Part shown: piece by piece, positions 27,827-36,273 of the stretch
How the letters are laid out: each line of letters opens with the position of its first letter
Position numbering within the stretch: position 1 is the stretch's first letter
Source of the DNA: Clostridium algidicarnis DSM 15099
GTDB lineage: Bacteria > Bacillota > Clostridia > Clostridiales > Clostridiaceae
Reading direction: 5' to 3'
DNA length: 64,000 bases
Assembly (NCBI RefSeq): GCF_002934235.1
Contig: NZ_PTIS01000002.1
Location: 186,001 to 250,000, forward strand
Translations under genes and position numbers: made by a program
The notes under the pieces: model-generated
The model's input: only the letters and a program-made list of their open reading frames with translations
The model's database searches: none
What the model was told of the DNA's origin: nothing

Positions 27827-27854
27827 AGTAAGCCTTTTTTCTTTGTCTTTTTTT
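27812..27854 (+). terminator. Expression-platform terminator of the glycine riboswitch
   Basis: GACAGGGGAAAAGG pairs with CCTTTTTTCTTTGTC, followed by TTTTTTT. Its 5' arm reuses the GACAGGG strand that closes P1 of aptamer 2 (with CTCTG at its start). The two structures are exclusive, so glycine binding should block termination: an ON switch. Confidence 0.85.
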
Positions 27855-27952
27855 ATAAAATGATAGTCCACACAATTCAAAATAAAGGGCTTAAACAAAT
27901 CTAAGGAAATATAAAAAGAATTTTAAAATTCATAACCTAGGAAGGAATTAAT

Positions 27953-28333
27953 ATGATTATTGAAAAGTTTATTGTAATTACAAATAATACTTTAAGTAAA
28001 AAGAAACTAGAAGATGATTACAACGTAAAATTTTTAAACATTACACCTTTAGACTTATTGTATGAGGTTAGGGATTATATACATCTTGGACATAGATTAT
28101 TAACGCATCCCCTTATGAGTAGTATAAAGCCTAATGAAACGCCATTTAGAACAGTATTAATATCAAAGGACAAGGAAAAGCAGTTAGATATGGACTCCCT
28201 AAATATTATTGAAAATTCTATAAATACTACAAAAAGATTTCTTAATGACTTTGATACACCAAACTGGACAGAAGAAATTTTACAGGACTTTCAATTAATA
28301 GACTATGATTTAGTACATCATGCTATAGATTAA
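27953..28333 (+). CDS. grdX: GrdX family protein
   Basis: 126 residues, matching the size and position of GrdX, the small protein of unknown function that begins many glycine reductase operons. It starts MIIEKFIVITNN and has LGHRLLTHPLMSSIKP and PFRTVLISK segments; soluble, no known catalytic motif. GGAAGG precedes ATG. First gene behind the glycine riboswitch. Confidence 0.85.
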   Translation: MIIEKFIVITNNTLSKKKLEDDYNVKFLNITPLDLLYEVRDYIHLGHRLLTHPLMSSIKPNETPFRTVLISKDKEKQLDMDSLNIIENSINTTKRFLNDFDTPNWTEEILQDFQLIDYDLVHHAID

Positions 28334-28416
28334 ATCCAATTAGGATAAAATTTATATTAAAAAAATTGTATAAATAGTTAGAAATATTAACTTAAATTAT
28401 GTAAGGAGGAATTTTA

Positions 28417-29346
28417 ATGGCTCAAATTTATGATACTATAATAATAGGTGGTGGCCCAGCAGGTTTATCTGCAGGATTATATGCTTCAAGATCAAAGATG
28501 AAAACTCTTTTAATAGAAAGAGGTAAGTTTGGTGGTCAAACAGCTACTACAGATGAATTAGAAAACTATCCTGGATCAGCTCCAAATTCTACAGGACCAC
28601 AATTAGTAGAAAGAATGAGAAAGCAAGCAGAAGAATTTGGAACTGAATTTTTAAAGGATGAGGTTTTAGAAGTTGAATTAGAAGGAAAGATAAAAAAGAT
28701 AATTTGTAAAAAAGGAACTTATGAAGCTAAAACTATAATAATAGCTACAGGAGCTTACCCAAGACTTTCAGGATTTAAAAATGAAACTGAACTTAGAGGT
28801 AAGGGAGTTTCTTATTGTGCAACTTGTGATGCTGATTTCTTTACAGAATTAGATGTAGCTGTTATAGGTGGTGGAGATTCTGCTATAGATGAAGCTATAT
28901 ACCTAACTAAGTTTGCAGATAGTGTAACTATAATTCATAGAAGAGAAGGTTTTAGAGCAGCTAAAACTTCTTTAGAAAAAGCACAAAAGAATCCAAAAAT
29001 CAAATTCATATTAGATACAGTAGTTGAAGAAGCTAAGGGCGATGAAATTCTTGAAGGATTAGTTCTTAGAAATGTAAAAACAAATGAAGTAACTGACCTT
29101 ACTGTAGATGGATGTTTTGTATTTGTAGGATATCTTCCAATATCAGAATTGTTTAAAGGAAAAATCAAGCTAAATGATAGAGGCGATATAATAACAGATG
29201 AAGACATGAGATGTGACATTGAAGGCGTATTTGCAGCTGGAGACATAAGAGAAAAGACTTTAAGACAAGTGGTAACAGCTACTGCTGATGGAGCTATTGC
29301 AGCAACTACAGCAGAAAAATATGTTGAAGCTAATTTTGCGGATTAA
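28417..29346 (+). CDS. trxB: Thioredoxin reductase of the glycine reductase operon
   Basis: 309 residues. FAD-binding GGGPAGLSAGLYAS, redox CATC in SYCATCDADFF, NADPH-binding GGGDSAIDEA and the C-terminal FAD motif GVFAAGDI. It reduces the operon thioredoxin, which in turn reduces the selenoprotein A / reductase cycle. GGAGG lies before ATG. A thioredoxin reductase placed at the head of grd genes is typical of Stickland clostridia. Confidence 0.95.
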   Translation: MAQIYDTIIIGGGPAGLSAGLYASRSKMKTLLIERGKFGGQTATTDELENYPGSAPNSTGPQLVERMRKQAEEFGTEFLKDEVLEVELEGKIKKIICKKGTYEAKTIIIATGAYPRLSGFKNETELRGKGVSYCATCDADFFTELDVAVIGGGDSAIDEAIYLTKFADSVTIIHRREGFRAAKTSLEKAQKNPKIKFILDTVVEEAKGDEILEGLVLRNVKTNEVTDLTVDGCFVFVGYLPISELFKGKIKLNDRGDIITDEDMRCDIEGVFAAGDIREKTLRQVVTATADGAIAATTAEKYVEANFAD

Positions 29347-29392
29347 TTAAAATTTAAATAGATCCAAAATAAAGAAAGTGGAGGGATTTACA

Positions 29393-29725
29393 ATGTTAGA
29401 ATTAAACAAAGAAAATTTTGAAGCAGAGGTAACTAACTATACAGAAAAGCCTGTATTCGTTGACTTTTGGGGAGATAAGTGTGAAATATGTTTAGAGCTT
29501 ATGCCAGGAGTACATGCATTAGAATCAAAATATAGCGATAAAATAAAATTTGCTAGCTTAAACATTGGTGGTTCTAGAAGACTTGCTATATCACAAAAAG
29601 TTTTGGGATTACCAACAATGATAATATACAAAAATGGTGAAAGATCAGAAGTTATAACTCCAGATAAAATAAGCACCATTGATGATGTAGAAAATTTCAT
29701 AAAATCAGTATACGACACACTATAA
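29393..29725 (+). CDS. trxA: Thioredoxin of the glycine reductase operon, CEIC active site
   Basis: 110 residues, thioredoxin fold (FVDFWGDKCEICLELMPGV, cis-Pro in LGLPTMIIYKNG). The active site is C30-E-I-C33 rather than the usual CGPC, and the usual Trp-Cys is replaced by Lys-Cys; both cysteines are kept. Non-standard sites such as GCVPC are known in grd-linked thioredoxins. It passes electrons from TrxB to the glycine reductase proteins. ATG (MLELNK) preferred over an upstream GTG that lies in the GGAGGG binding site. Confidence 0.93.
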   Translation: MLELNKENFEAEVTNYTEKPVFVDFWGDKCEICLELMPGVHALESKYSDKIKFASLNIGGSRRLAISQKVLGLPTMIIYKNGERSEVITPDKISTIDDVENFIKSVYDTL

Positions 29726-29806
29726 TTTATTTTTTGTCTACAAGTCAAAAACTTAATTATTTAGGATTAAATTAATGATTGAAGACATTAAATAACAATT
29801 TTTAAG

Positions 29807-29837
29807 TTTCAGATGAAGTTTAAAACTTCATCTGAAA
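29807..29837. other. Perfect hairpin between trxA and grdE
   Basis: TTTCAGATGAAGTTT pairs with AAACTTCATCTGAAA around a 1-2 nt centre, with no U-run after it. As an intra-operon hairpin it could stabilise or delimit processed mRNA, or act as a partial terminator. The 209-nt spacer holds nothing else I can name. Confidence 0.6.
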
Positions 29838-29928
29838 TAAAAGTAATATTTATTAAGTTCCAAACTGAGTTACTGTGCATATTTCATAGCAGCTTGGATA
29901 ATATAAGAATATTTAGGAGGTGAACGCT

Positions 29929-31215
29929 TTGCGTCTAGAAATTGGAAATATATTCATAAAAGATGTTCAATTTGGACCAGAGACTAAAGTTCAAAATGGT
30001 GTACTCTATGTAAATAAAGAGGAATTGTTACAAGAAGTGTCTGGAGATGAGAGAATTCAAAGCATAGACTTTGATATCGCAAGACCAGGTGAAGAAGTAA
30101 GAATTATCCCTGTAAAAGACGTAATTGAGCCTAGAGTAAAAGTTGAAGGTAAGGGTGGAATATTCCCAGGCTTCATGAGTAAAGTTGATACTGTAGGATC
30201 AGGAAGAACACATGTATTAAAAGGCGCTGCTGTAGTTACTACAGGTAAAATTGTAGGGTTCCAAGAAGGAATTATTGACATGGCAGGAGAGGGAGCTAAA
30301 TATACTCCATTCTCAAAAACTAATAACCTAGTTATAATAGTTGAACCAAAAGAAGGCGTACTTCAACATGATCATGAGCAAGCAGTAAGAATGGTAGGAT
30401 TTAAGGCAGCTACATACTTAGGTAAAGCAGGAAAAAATGTAGAGCCTGATGAAGTAAAAACTTTTGAAACATTACCATTGTTAGAGCAAGTTAAACAATA
30501 TCCAGACCTACCAAAGGTTATATATGTTTACATGCTTCAAACTCAAGGATTACTTCACGATACCTATGTTTATGGGGTAGATGCTAAGAAGATAATACCT
30601 ACATTTATTTACCCAACAGAAGTATTTGATGGAGCTATAGTAAGTGGAAACTGTGTTTCAGCTTGCGACAAGAATCCAACTTATGTTCATTTAAACCAAC
30701 CTATAATTGAAGATTTATATTCAAGACATGGTAAAGACTATAACTTCTTAGGTTGTGTTATAACTAATGAAAACGTATATCTTGCAGATAAAGAAAGATC
30801 ATCTAATATGACTTCAAAATTAGTTGAATTCTTAGGAGCAGAAGCGGTTATAATATCAGAAGAAGGATTTGGTAATCCAGATGCTGACTTAGTTATGAAT
30901 TGTAACAAGATAACAGAAAAAGGCATAAAAACAGTACTTGTTACTGATGAATATGCAGGCCAAGATGGAAGTTCACAATCACTTGCAGACTCAACTCCAA
31001 AGGGAGATGCTATAGTTACAGGCGGAAACGCTAATGAAGTTATAACATTGCCTCCAATGAAGAGAGTAATAGGTCATCCAGAAGTTGCAAATGTAATTGC
31101 TGGAGGATATTTAGGAAGTTTAAGAGAAGATGGATCTATAAATGCAGAAATTCAAGTTATTACAGGAGCTACTTCAGAAGTTGGGTTTAATTACTTAACT
31201 GCTAAGGGTTACTAA
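29929..31215 (+). CDS. grdE: Glycine reductase component B, GrdE proprotein
   Basis: 428 residues. The conserved start [12 protein letters not shown] comes from a TTG, with AGGAGG 8 nt upstream; a GTG three codons earlier lies at the edge of that site. [15 protein letters not shown] includes Cys242, the known autoprocessing site where an Asn-Cys bond is cut and Cys becomes a pyruvoyl group that activates the substrate amine. With GrdB it forms the glycine-specific protein B. Subunit specificity for glycine rather than sarcosine or betaine is inferred from operon context. Confidence 0.95.
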   Translation: MRLEIGNIFIKDVQFGPETKVQNGVLYVNKEELLQEVSGDERIQSIDFDIARPGEEVRIIPVKDVIEPRVKVEGKGGIFPGFMSKVDTVGSGRTHVLKGAAVVTTGKIVGFQEGIIDMAGEGAKYTPFSKTNNLVIIVEPKEGVLQHDHEQAVRMVGFKAATYLGKAGKNVEPDEVKTFETLPLLEQVKQYPDLPKVIYVYMLQTQGLLHDTYVYGVDAKKIIPTFIYPTEVFDGAIVSGNCVSACDKNPTYVHLNQPIIEDLYSRHGKDYNFLGCVITNENVYLADKERSSNMTSKLVEFLGAEAVIISEEGFGNPDADLVMNCNKITEKGIKTVLVTDEYAGQDGSSQSLADSTPKGDAIVTGGNANEVITLPPMKRVIGHPEVANVIAGGYLGSLREDGSINAEIQVITGATSEVGFNYLTAKGY

Positions 31216-31250
31216 AATTAAAATTATTTGTTTTGAAAGGATGGAATAAT

Positions 31251-31721
31251 ATGTTAGAAGGAAAAAAAGTTATTGCAATAGGAGATAGAGACGGTATACC
31301 AGGCCCTGCTATAGAAGCTTGTGTAAAATCCGCAGGAGCAGAAGTAGTTTTTGTTTCAACAGAATGCTTTGTTTGAACAGCTGCAGGAGCTATGGATCTG
31401 GAGATCCAACAAAGAGTAAAAGACCTTTCTGAAAAGCATGGTCCAGAAAATTTAGTAGTTATAATAGGTGGAGCAGAAGCAGAAGCTTCAGGACTTTCAG
31501 CAGAAACAGTTGCTGCTGGAGACCCAACATTTGCAGGTCCTTTAGCGGGAGTTGAGCTAGGACTTGGAGTTTACCACATGGTAGAACCTGAAATCAAAGA
31601 TGAGTGCAATGCAGAAATTTATGATGAGCAATGCGGAATGATGGAAATGGTTTTAGATGTAGACACTATAATATCAGAAGTTAAAGGTGTAAGAGACGAA
31701 TTTTCTAAATTCAATAAATAA
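31251..31721 (+). CDS. grdA: Glycine reductase selenoprotein A (Sec at UGA)
   Basis: 156 residues if the in-frame TGA at 31374-31376 is read as selenocysteine (residue 42 or so, CFVUTAAGAM). That context is the invariant GrdA active site. Reading stops at a real TAA at 31719-31721. Protein A carries the carboxymethyl group from protein B to protein C as a selenoether. AAAGGATGG precedes ATG. An ordinary gene caller would miss the first 47 codons. Confidence 0.97.
31374..31408 (+). promoter_or_regulatory. Bacterial SECIS element of grdA
   Basis: UGA followed 16 nt later by a TGGATC/GATCCA stem with a UGGA loop that exposes GG, as SelB recognition requires. Confidence 0.75.
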
Positions 31722-31772
31722 GATTAAAAAATAAAATACTAATAATAAACTCCATGAAGGGGGGAAATAATT

Positions 31773-33077
31773 TTGATACGTGTAGTACATTATATTAATC
31801 AATTTTACGCTGGAATAGGTGGAGAAGAAAAAGCCGATATAACACCAGAATCTAGAGAAGGATTCATAGGACCTGGTATGGGTCTTAATGGCTTACTTAA
31901 GGGTGAGGCTACCATAGTTGGAACTATAATCTGTGGAGACTCATACTTTAATGAAAATATGGAAGAGGCTGAAGCAAAAATAATAGAGATGGTGAAGGAA
32001 TTCAAGCCAGATCTATTTATAGCAGGACCAGCATTTAATGCAGGAAGATACGGTGTTGCTTGTGGTGCTGTAGCAAAGGCTGTTGAAGAAAAATTAAATA
32101 TACCAGTTCTTACAGCAATGTATCCAGAAAATCCTGGAGCAGACATGTACAAAAAACATGTATATATTGTTGAAACAAGAAATAGTGCAGTTGGTATGAG
32201 GCAAGCTCTTCCAGCAGTAGCTAAATTAGCTTTAAAACTTGCAAAAGGTGAAGAAATATTATTACCATCAGAAGACGGTTACATTGAAAGAGGTATAAGA
32301 AAGAACTATTTCAATGCAAAAAGAGGTTCTGAAAGAGCAGTTGATCTATTAGTTAAAAAGCTTAAAGGTGAAGAATTCGAAAGTGAATTCAAAATGCCAG
32401 TATTCGATAGAGTAGAAGCATTACCACCAGTAGCTGATATAACTAAAGCTAAAATTGCTATAGTAACATCTGGAGGAACAGTTCCAAAAGGAAACCCAGA
32501 TCATATAGAATCATCTAGTGCTTCTAAATATGGTGAGTATAACATAGAAGGAGTAATGGATTTAACAAAAGACACTTATGAGACAGCTCATGGTGGATAT
32601 GATCCAACTTATGCTAATGATGACTCAGATAGAGTAATTCCTGTAGATGTTTTAAGAAACATGGAAAAGGAAGGAAAAATCGGATCACTTCATAATTTAT
32701 TCTATTCTACAGTTGGTAATGGAACAGCAGTTGCATCTTCAAAGAAATTTGGAGAAGAAATAGCTAAGAAATTAATCGCTGACGGAGTAGATGCAGTTAT
32801 ATTAACTTCTACTTGAGGAACTTGTACACGTTGCGGTGCAACGTTAGTTAAAGAAATTGAAAGAGCTGGATTACCAGTAGTTCATATGTGTACGGTAGTT
32901 CCAATATCTCTAACAGTTGGAGCTAACAGAATAGTTCCTACTATAGCTATACCACATCCATTAGGAAACCCAGCATTAACTCCTAAAGATGAGTATGAGC
33001 TTAGATATAAATTGGTGGAAAAAGCTTTAGAAGCTCTTGAAACACCAGTAGAAGGTCAAAAGGTATTTGAAGTTTAA
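31773..33077 (+). CDS. grdB: Glycine reductase component B gamma subunit GrdB (Sec at UGA)
   Basis: 434 residues with the in-frame TGA at 32814-32816 as selenocysteine 348, in TUGTCTRCGA (UxxCxxC). The frame is continuous on both sides and ends at TAA. TTG start after AAGGGGGG. The Sec of GrdB attacks the carbon of the Schiff-base-bound glycine held by GrdE, passing carboxymethyl to GrdA. Length and Sec position agree with known GrdB. Confidence 0.97.
32814..32843 (+). promoter_or_regulatory. Bacterial SECIS element of grdB
   Basis: UGA followed 12 nt later by CGTTGC/GCAACG with a GGU loop, a classical SelB-binding hairpin. Confidence 0.85.
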
Positions 33078-33090
33078 AATACTTAAAATT

Positions 33091-33120
33091 ATAGGAGCAA
33101 GTCATATGACTTGCCCCTAT
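33091..33120. other. Strong hairpin after grdB
   Basis: GCAAGTCATATGACTTGC is an 18-bp perfect palindrome extended by ATAGG/CCTAT, without a U-run. It may limit read-through or protect the grdB 3' end. Confidence 0.6.
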
Positions 33121-33189
33121 AAAATTAATAATTAAGAGTTAAGAATTTAGGATTATAATAATGTTTCCTAATTCTTAATTGTTAATTTT
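33121..33189. repeat. AT-rich inverted repeat between grdB and grdC
   Basis: AAAATTAATAATTAAGAG and the continuing TTAAGAATTTAGGA (33121-33152) form an imperfect inverted repeat with TCCTAATTCTTAATTGTTAA (33167-33186). Such AATTAAGAATTA-rich sequences often recur in clostridial genomes as small dispersed repeats. Confidence 0.5.
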
Positions 33190-33237
33190 AACATTTTAAC
33201 ATTTTGATAATTTAAAATAATAGGGAGGGTTTTCTAT

Positions 33238-34773
33238 ATGGATTTTCCGGTAATAAAAAAAGCATCATATATCTTAGTTAATGCACCAGATATGGTAATA
33301 CATAATGGTACAACTCAATCACTAGAAAGAGAAACACATCCAGATTCTGAATACCTAACAAAAATTAAAGATAATTTAAGAAGTTACGAAGAGGTAGTGG
33401 GGTATGCTCCAAACCAAACTTATATAGGAAATATGACACCAGAAGAATTAAAAGAACGTCCAAGACCATGGTATAATGAGACAATAGAGAATGCTAGAAG
33501 GTATGGTAAATTTGGTGAAATAATGCCACAAGATGAGTTTTATGGAATGATAAAACTTTCAGATTCATTTGATCTTGTACTATTAGAAAAAGCTTTTACT
33601 GAAAAGATAAGAGAAAAGTTTGTAAATAGTCCTGTATTAAATAGTAAAGCTAGTGAATTAAAAGAAGGTTCTGATATAGAAGATATAAATAAACTTGTAG
33701 ATAATGGAATAGCAGAAGGATTATATGAAGGCGAAACTCTTGTTGGTTGTGTAAAAAGAGCTCATGAATTCGATAAAAACTTAACTGCACACATAATTAT
33801 AGAAAACTTAGTAGTGAAAGCTTCAGGAGTTTTAGCATTGATGCACCTTATGAAGGATTCAGATATAAAAAATACTGAAGTTGAATATATAATTGAATGT
33901 TCAGAAGAAGCTATTGGAGACATGAATCAAAGAGGTGGCGGAAACATTGCTAAGGGTCTAGGAGAAATAGCTGGATTTACAGGAGCTACTGGAATTGACC
34001 TTAGAGGTTTTTGCGCAGGCCCTAGCCATGCTTTAATAACAGCATCAGCTTTAGTTAAAGCAGGAATATATAAAACAGTAGCAGTAGTAGGTGGCGGATC
34101 TTCAGCCAAACTTGGAATGAATGGAAAAGACCACATAAAAAAAGGACTTAATATTTTAGAAGACTGTATTGGTGGATTTGCATTATTAATAGGTGAAAAT
34201 GATGGAATAAACCCAGTTCTAAGAACTGATATAGTTGGAAGACATACAATAGGACACGGATCTTCACCACAAGCAGTTCTTGAAGCACTTGTTTCAGAAC
34301 CTCTTGAAAGAGCAGGTCTAAAAATAACAGATATAGATAAATTTGCACCAGAAATGCAAACACCAGATTTAACAGAAACAGCAGGAGCTGGAGATGTTCC
34401 TACACAAAACTATAAAATGATAGGAGCTTTAGCTGTTAAAAAGGGTCAATTAGATAGAAAAGAAATTGGAAACTTTGTGCTTGATCGTGGATATCCAGGA
34501 TATGCTCCAACACAAGGACATATACCATCTGGAGTACCTATAATTGGTCATGCTAGAGAACACATGCTTAACAATGAAATGAATAAATTTATGGTAATAG
34601 GAAAAGGAAGCTTATTCTTAGGAAGAATGACTAACCTATTTGACGGAGTATCTATAGTAGTTGAGAAAAATACTGGAGCAAAGGCAGAAGTAGAGGGAGT
34701 TTCAAAAGAAGAAGTTAAATCTATGGTAGCTGATGCAATGAAAGATTTTGCAGCTTACTTAATGAATAATTAA
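33238..34773 (+). CDS. grdC: Glycine reductase component C beta subunit
   Basis: 511 residues. The FabH/thiolase-like core is seen in GFCAGPSHALITASALVKAG and AVVGGGSSAKLGMNGKDH. With GrdD it forms protein C, which converts the Se-carboxymethyl group of protein A to acetyl phosphate, the ATP-yielding step. GGAGGG before ATG. Five nt from grdD. Confidence 0.95.
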   Translation: MDFPVIKKASYILVNAPDMVIHNGTTQSLERETHPDSEYLTKIKDNLRSYEEVVGYAPNQTYIGNMTPEELKERPRPWYNETIENARRYGKFGEIMPQDEFYGMIKLSDSFDLVLLEKAFTEKIREKFVNSPVLNSKASELKEGSDIEDINKLVDNGIAEGLYEGETLVGCVKRAHEFDKNLTAHIIIENLVVKASGVLALMHLMKDSDIKNTEVEYIIECSEEAIGDMNQRGGGNIAKGLGEIAGFTGATGIDLRGFCAGPSHALITASALVKAGIYKTVAVVGGGSSAKLGMNGKDHIKKGLNILEDCIGGFALLIGENDGINPVLRTDIVGRHTIGHGSSPQAVLEALVSEPLERAGLKITDIDKFAPEMQTPDLTETAGAGDVPTQNYKMIGALAVKKGQLDRKEIGNFVLDRGYPGYAPTQGHIPSGVPIIGHAREHMLNNEMNKFMVIGKGSLFLGRMTNLFDGVSIVVEKNTGAKAEVEGVSKEEVKSMVADAMKDFAAYLMNN

Positions 34774-34787
34774 GGGGCGTGAGTGTA

Positions 34788-35948
34788 ATGGAAGAATTAA
34801 AAGTAAAAGGTATGATAGCTGATGTGTTTAATGACATAGCAGAAGGAATAAAAAGTGGAAATTTTAAAGAAAAAGTTAAAATAGGCCTTACTACCTTTGG
34901 TAGTGAACATGGCGTAGAAGAAATGGTAAAAGCTGCAGAACTCGCAAAAAATAAATATAATGATTTTGAAATAGTGCTTATTGGACCTAAGGTAGATGGA
35001 GACTTTAATATAGTTGAAGTTGAAAATGCCGAAGAAGGCCATAAGAAAATGGTTGAATTATTAGAATCAGGGGAAATACAAGGCTGCGTAACTCAACACT
35101 TTGATTTTCCAATAGGAGTTTCCACAGTAGGTAAGGTATCTACACCTGCTACTGGAAGAGATCTTATATTAGCAACTACAACAGGTACTACATCAACTAA
35201 TAGAGTAGAGGGAATGGTGTTAAATGCCATTTCAGGAATAGCTGTAGCTAAATCCTTAGGAATTAAGAATCCTACACTAGGAATATTAAATATTGATGGT
35301 GCAAGACAAGTTGAACGTATATTAAAAGAGTTAAAAGATAATGGATATGAATTACAATTTTCAGAATCTTTAAGAGCAGATGGTGGATCAGTAATGAGAG
35401 GTAATGATCTTTTAACTGCAACACCAGATGTTATGATTTGTGATTCTCTTACAGGTAATATATTAGTAAAACTATTTTCATCCTTTACTACAGGTGGAAA
35501 CTACGAAACAGTAGGCGCAGGTTATGGACCAGGTGTTGGAGAAGGCTATACTAAATTAGTTAATATAGTTTCTAGAGCATCAGGAGCACCACTTATTTGT
35601 GAAGCTTTAAGATATTCAGCTACTTGTGCAACAAATAACTTAATAGGCGTAGCAAAAGACGAATTTAGTAAGGCTAATAAGGCTGGTCTAAAAGATATAA
35701 TAGCAAAGAATACAAAAGAAAAGGTTAAACCTGCTGAGGAAGAAGTTAAAGTGCCACCTAAAAAGGTTGTAACTTATTCTATAGCTGGAATAGACATATT
35801 AGAACTTGAAGATGCGTGCAGAGCTCTTTGGAAGGAAAATGTATACTCCGAAAGTGGTATGGGATGTACAGGACCTATAGTTCTAGTAAGTGAAGATGAA
35901 GGAACTAAAGCAGAAGAAATATTAGTTAAGACAGGGTTTAAGTCATAA
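34788..35948 (+). CDS. grdD: Glycine reductase component C alpha subunit
   Basis: 386 residues. Similar in part to phosphate acyltransferase PlsX-like folds (VKIGLTTFGSEHGVEEMVKA). Near the C-terminus SGMGCTGPIVLVS holds the Cys (about 360) that carries the acetyl thioester released as acetyl phosphate. ATG of MEELKV preferred, with AAGGGG 14-9 nt upstream; a GTG three codons earlier is possible. Last gene of the grd operon. Confidence 0.94.
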   Translation: MEELKVKGMIADVFNDIAEGIKSGNFKEKVKIGLTTFGSEHGVEEMVKAAELAKNKYNDFEIVLIGPKVDGDFNIVEVENAEEGHKKMVELLESGEIQGCVTQHFDFPIGVSTVGKVSTPATGRDLILATTTGTTSTNRVEGMVLNAISGIAVAKSLGIKNPTLGILNIDGARQVERILKELKDNGYELQFSESLRADGGSVMRGNDLLTATPDVMICDSLTGNILVKLFSSFTTGGNYETVGAGYGPGVGEGYTKLVNIVSRASGAPLICEALRYSATCATNNLIGVAKDEFSKANKAGLKDIIAKNTKEKVKPAEEEVKVPPKKVVTYSIAGIDILELEDACRALWKENVYSESGMGCTGPIVLVSEDEGTKAEEILVKTGFKS

Positions 35949-35954
35949 AATAAA

Positions 35955-36006
35955 ACTTTTAGCTGTAGTTTGAAAATAAACTACAGCTAAAAGAATATGT
36001 TTTTTA
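35955..36006 (+). terminator. Terminator of the grd operon
   Basis: A 16-bp perfect stem, CTTTTAGCTGTAGTTT with AAACTACAGCTAAAAG, a 6-nt loop, then AATATGTTTTTT. Confidence 0.8.
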
Positions 36007-36021
36007 AAATTCTATATTCCA

Positions 36022-36050
36022 TTTACAAATATATTATGATATAATATAAA
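36022..36050 (+). promoter_or_regulatory. Promoter of the nucleoside transporter locus
   Basis: TTTACA, 17-nt spacer, TATAAA. The expected start near 36057 leaves a leader of about 217 nt before the lipoprotein gene; that leader holds hairpins (CTTTC/GAAAG; GTTTA/TAAAC near 36119-36146) but no riboswitch I can name. Confidence 0.55.
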
Positions 36051-36273
36051 AGCAACATAGATAACTTTCTATAAAATATTTTTAAAGAAAGCTTAATTTT
36101 TATAATGAGTATGTAAGCGGTTTAGTACTTTTACCTAGTGTAAACGTATAATTGCATATAAAATATGATAAATTTAAAAGAATATTTGCTTGATATAAAG
36201 ATTAAGATAGTTTTTAAAAAGTTTATGGAATTTTATGTTGTAAGGGAAGTATAAAAAATAGGAGGGAATTAGT

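Noticed and set aside
31374-31376. In-frame stop suggesting a frameshifted grdA
   Set aside because: The frame continues past TGA with the exact selenoprotein A active-site context and a SECIS-like hairpin; Sec decoding explains it.
32814-32816. In-frame stop suggesting grdB is split into two genes
   Set aside because: UGA lies at the known Sec position with UxxCxxC and a GGU-loop hairpin.
36110-36170. Purine riboswitch before the nucleoside-binding lipoprotein
   Set aside because: TTTTACC and GTGTAAA resemble purine-aptamer joints, but the P2/P3 loop pairing and other invariant bases cannot be found.
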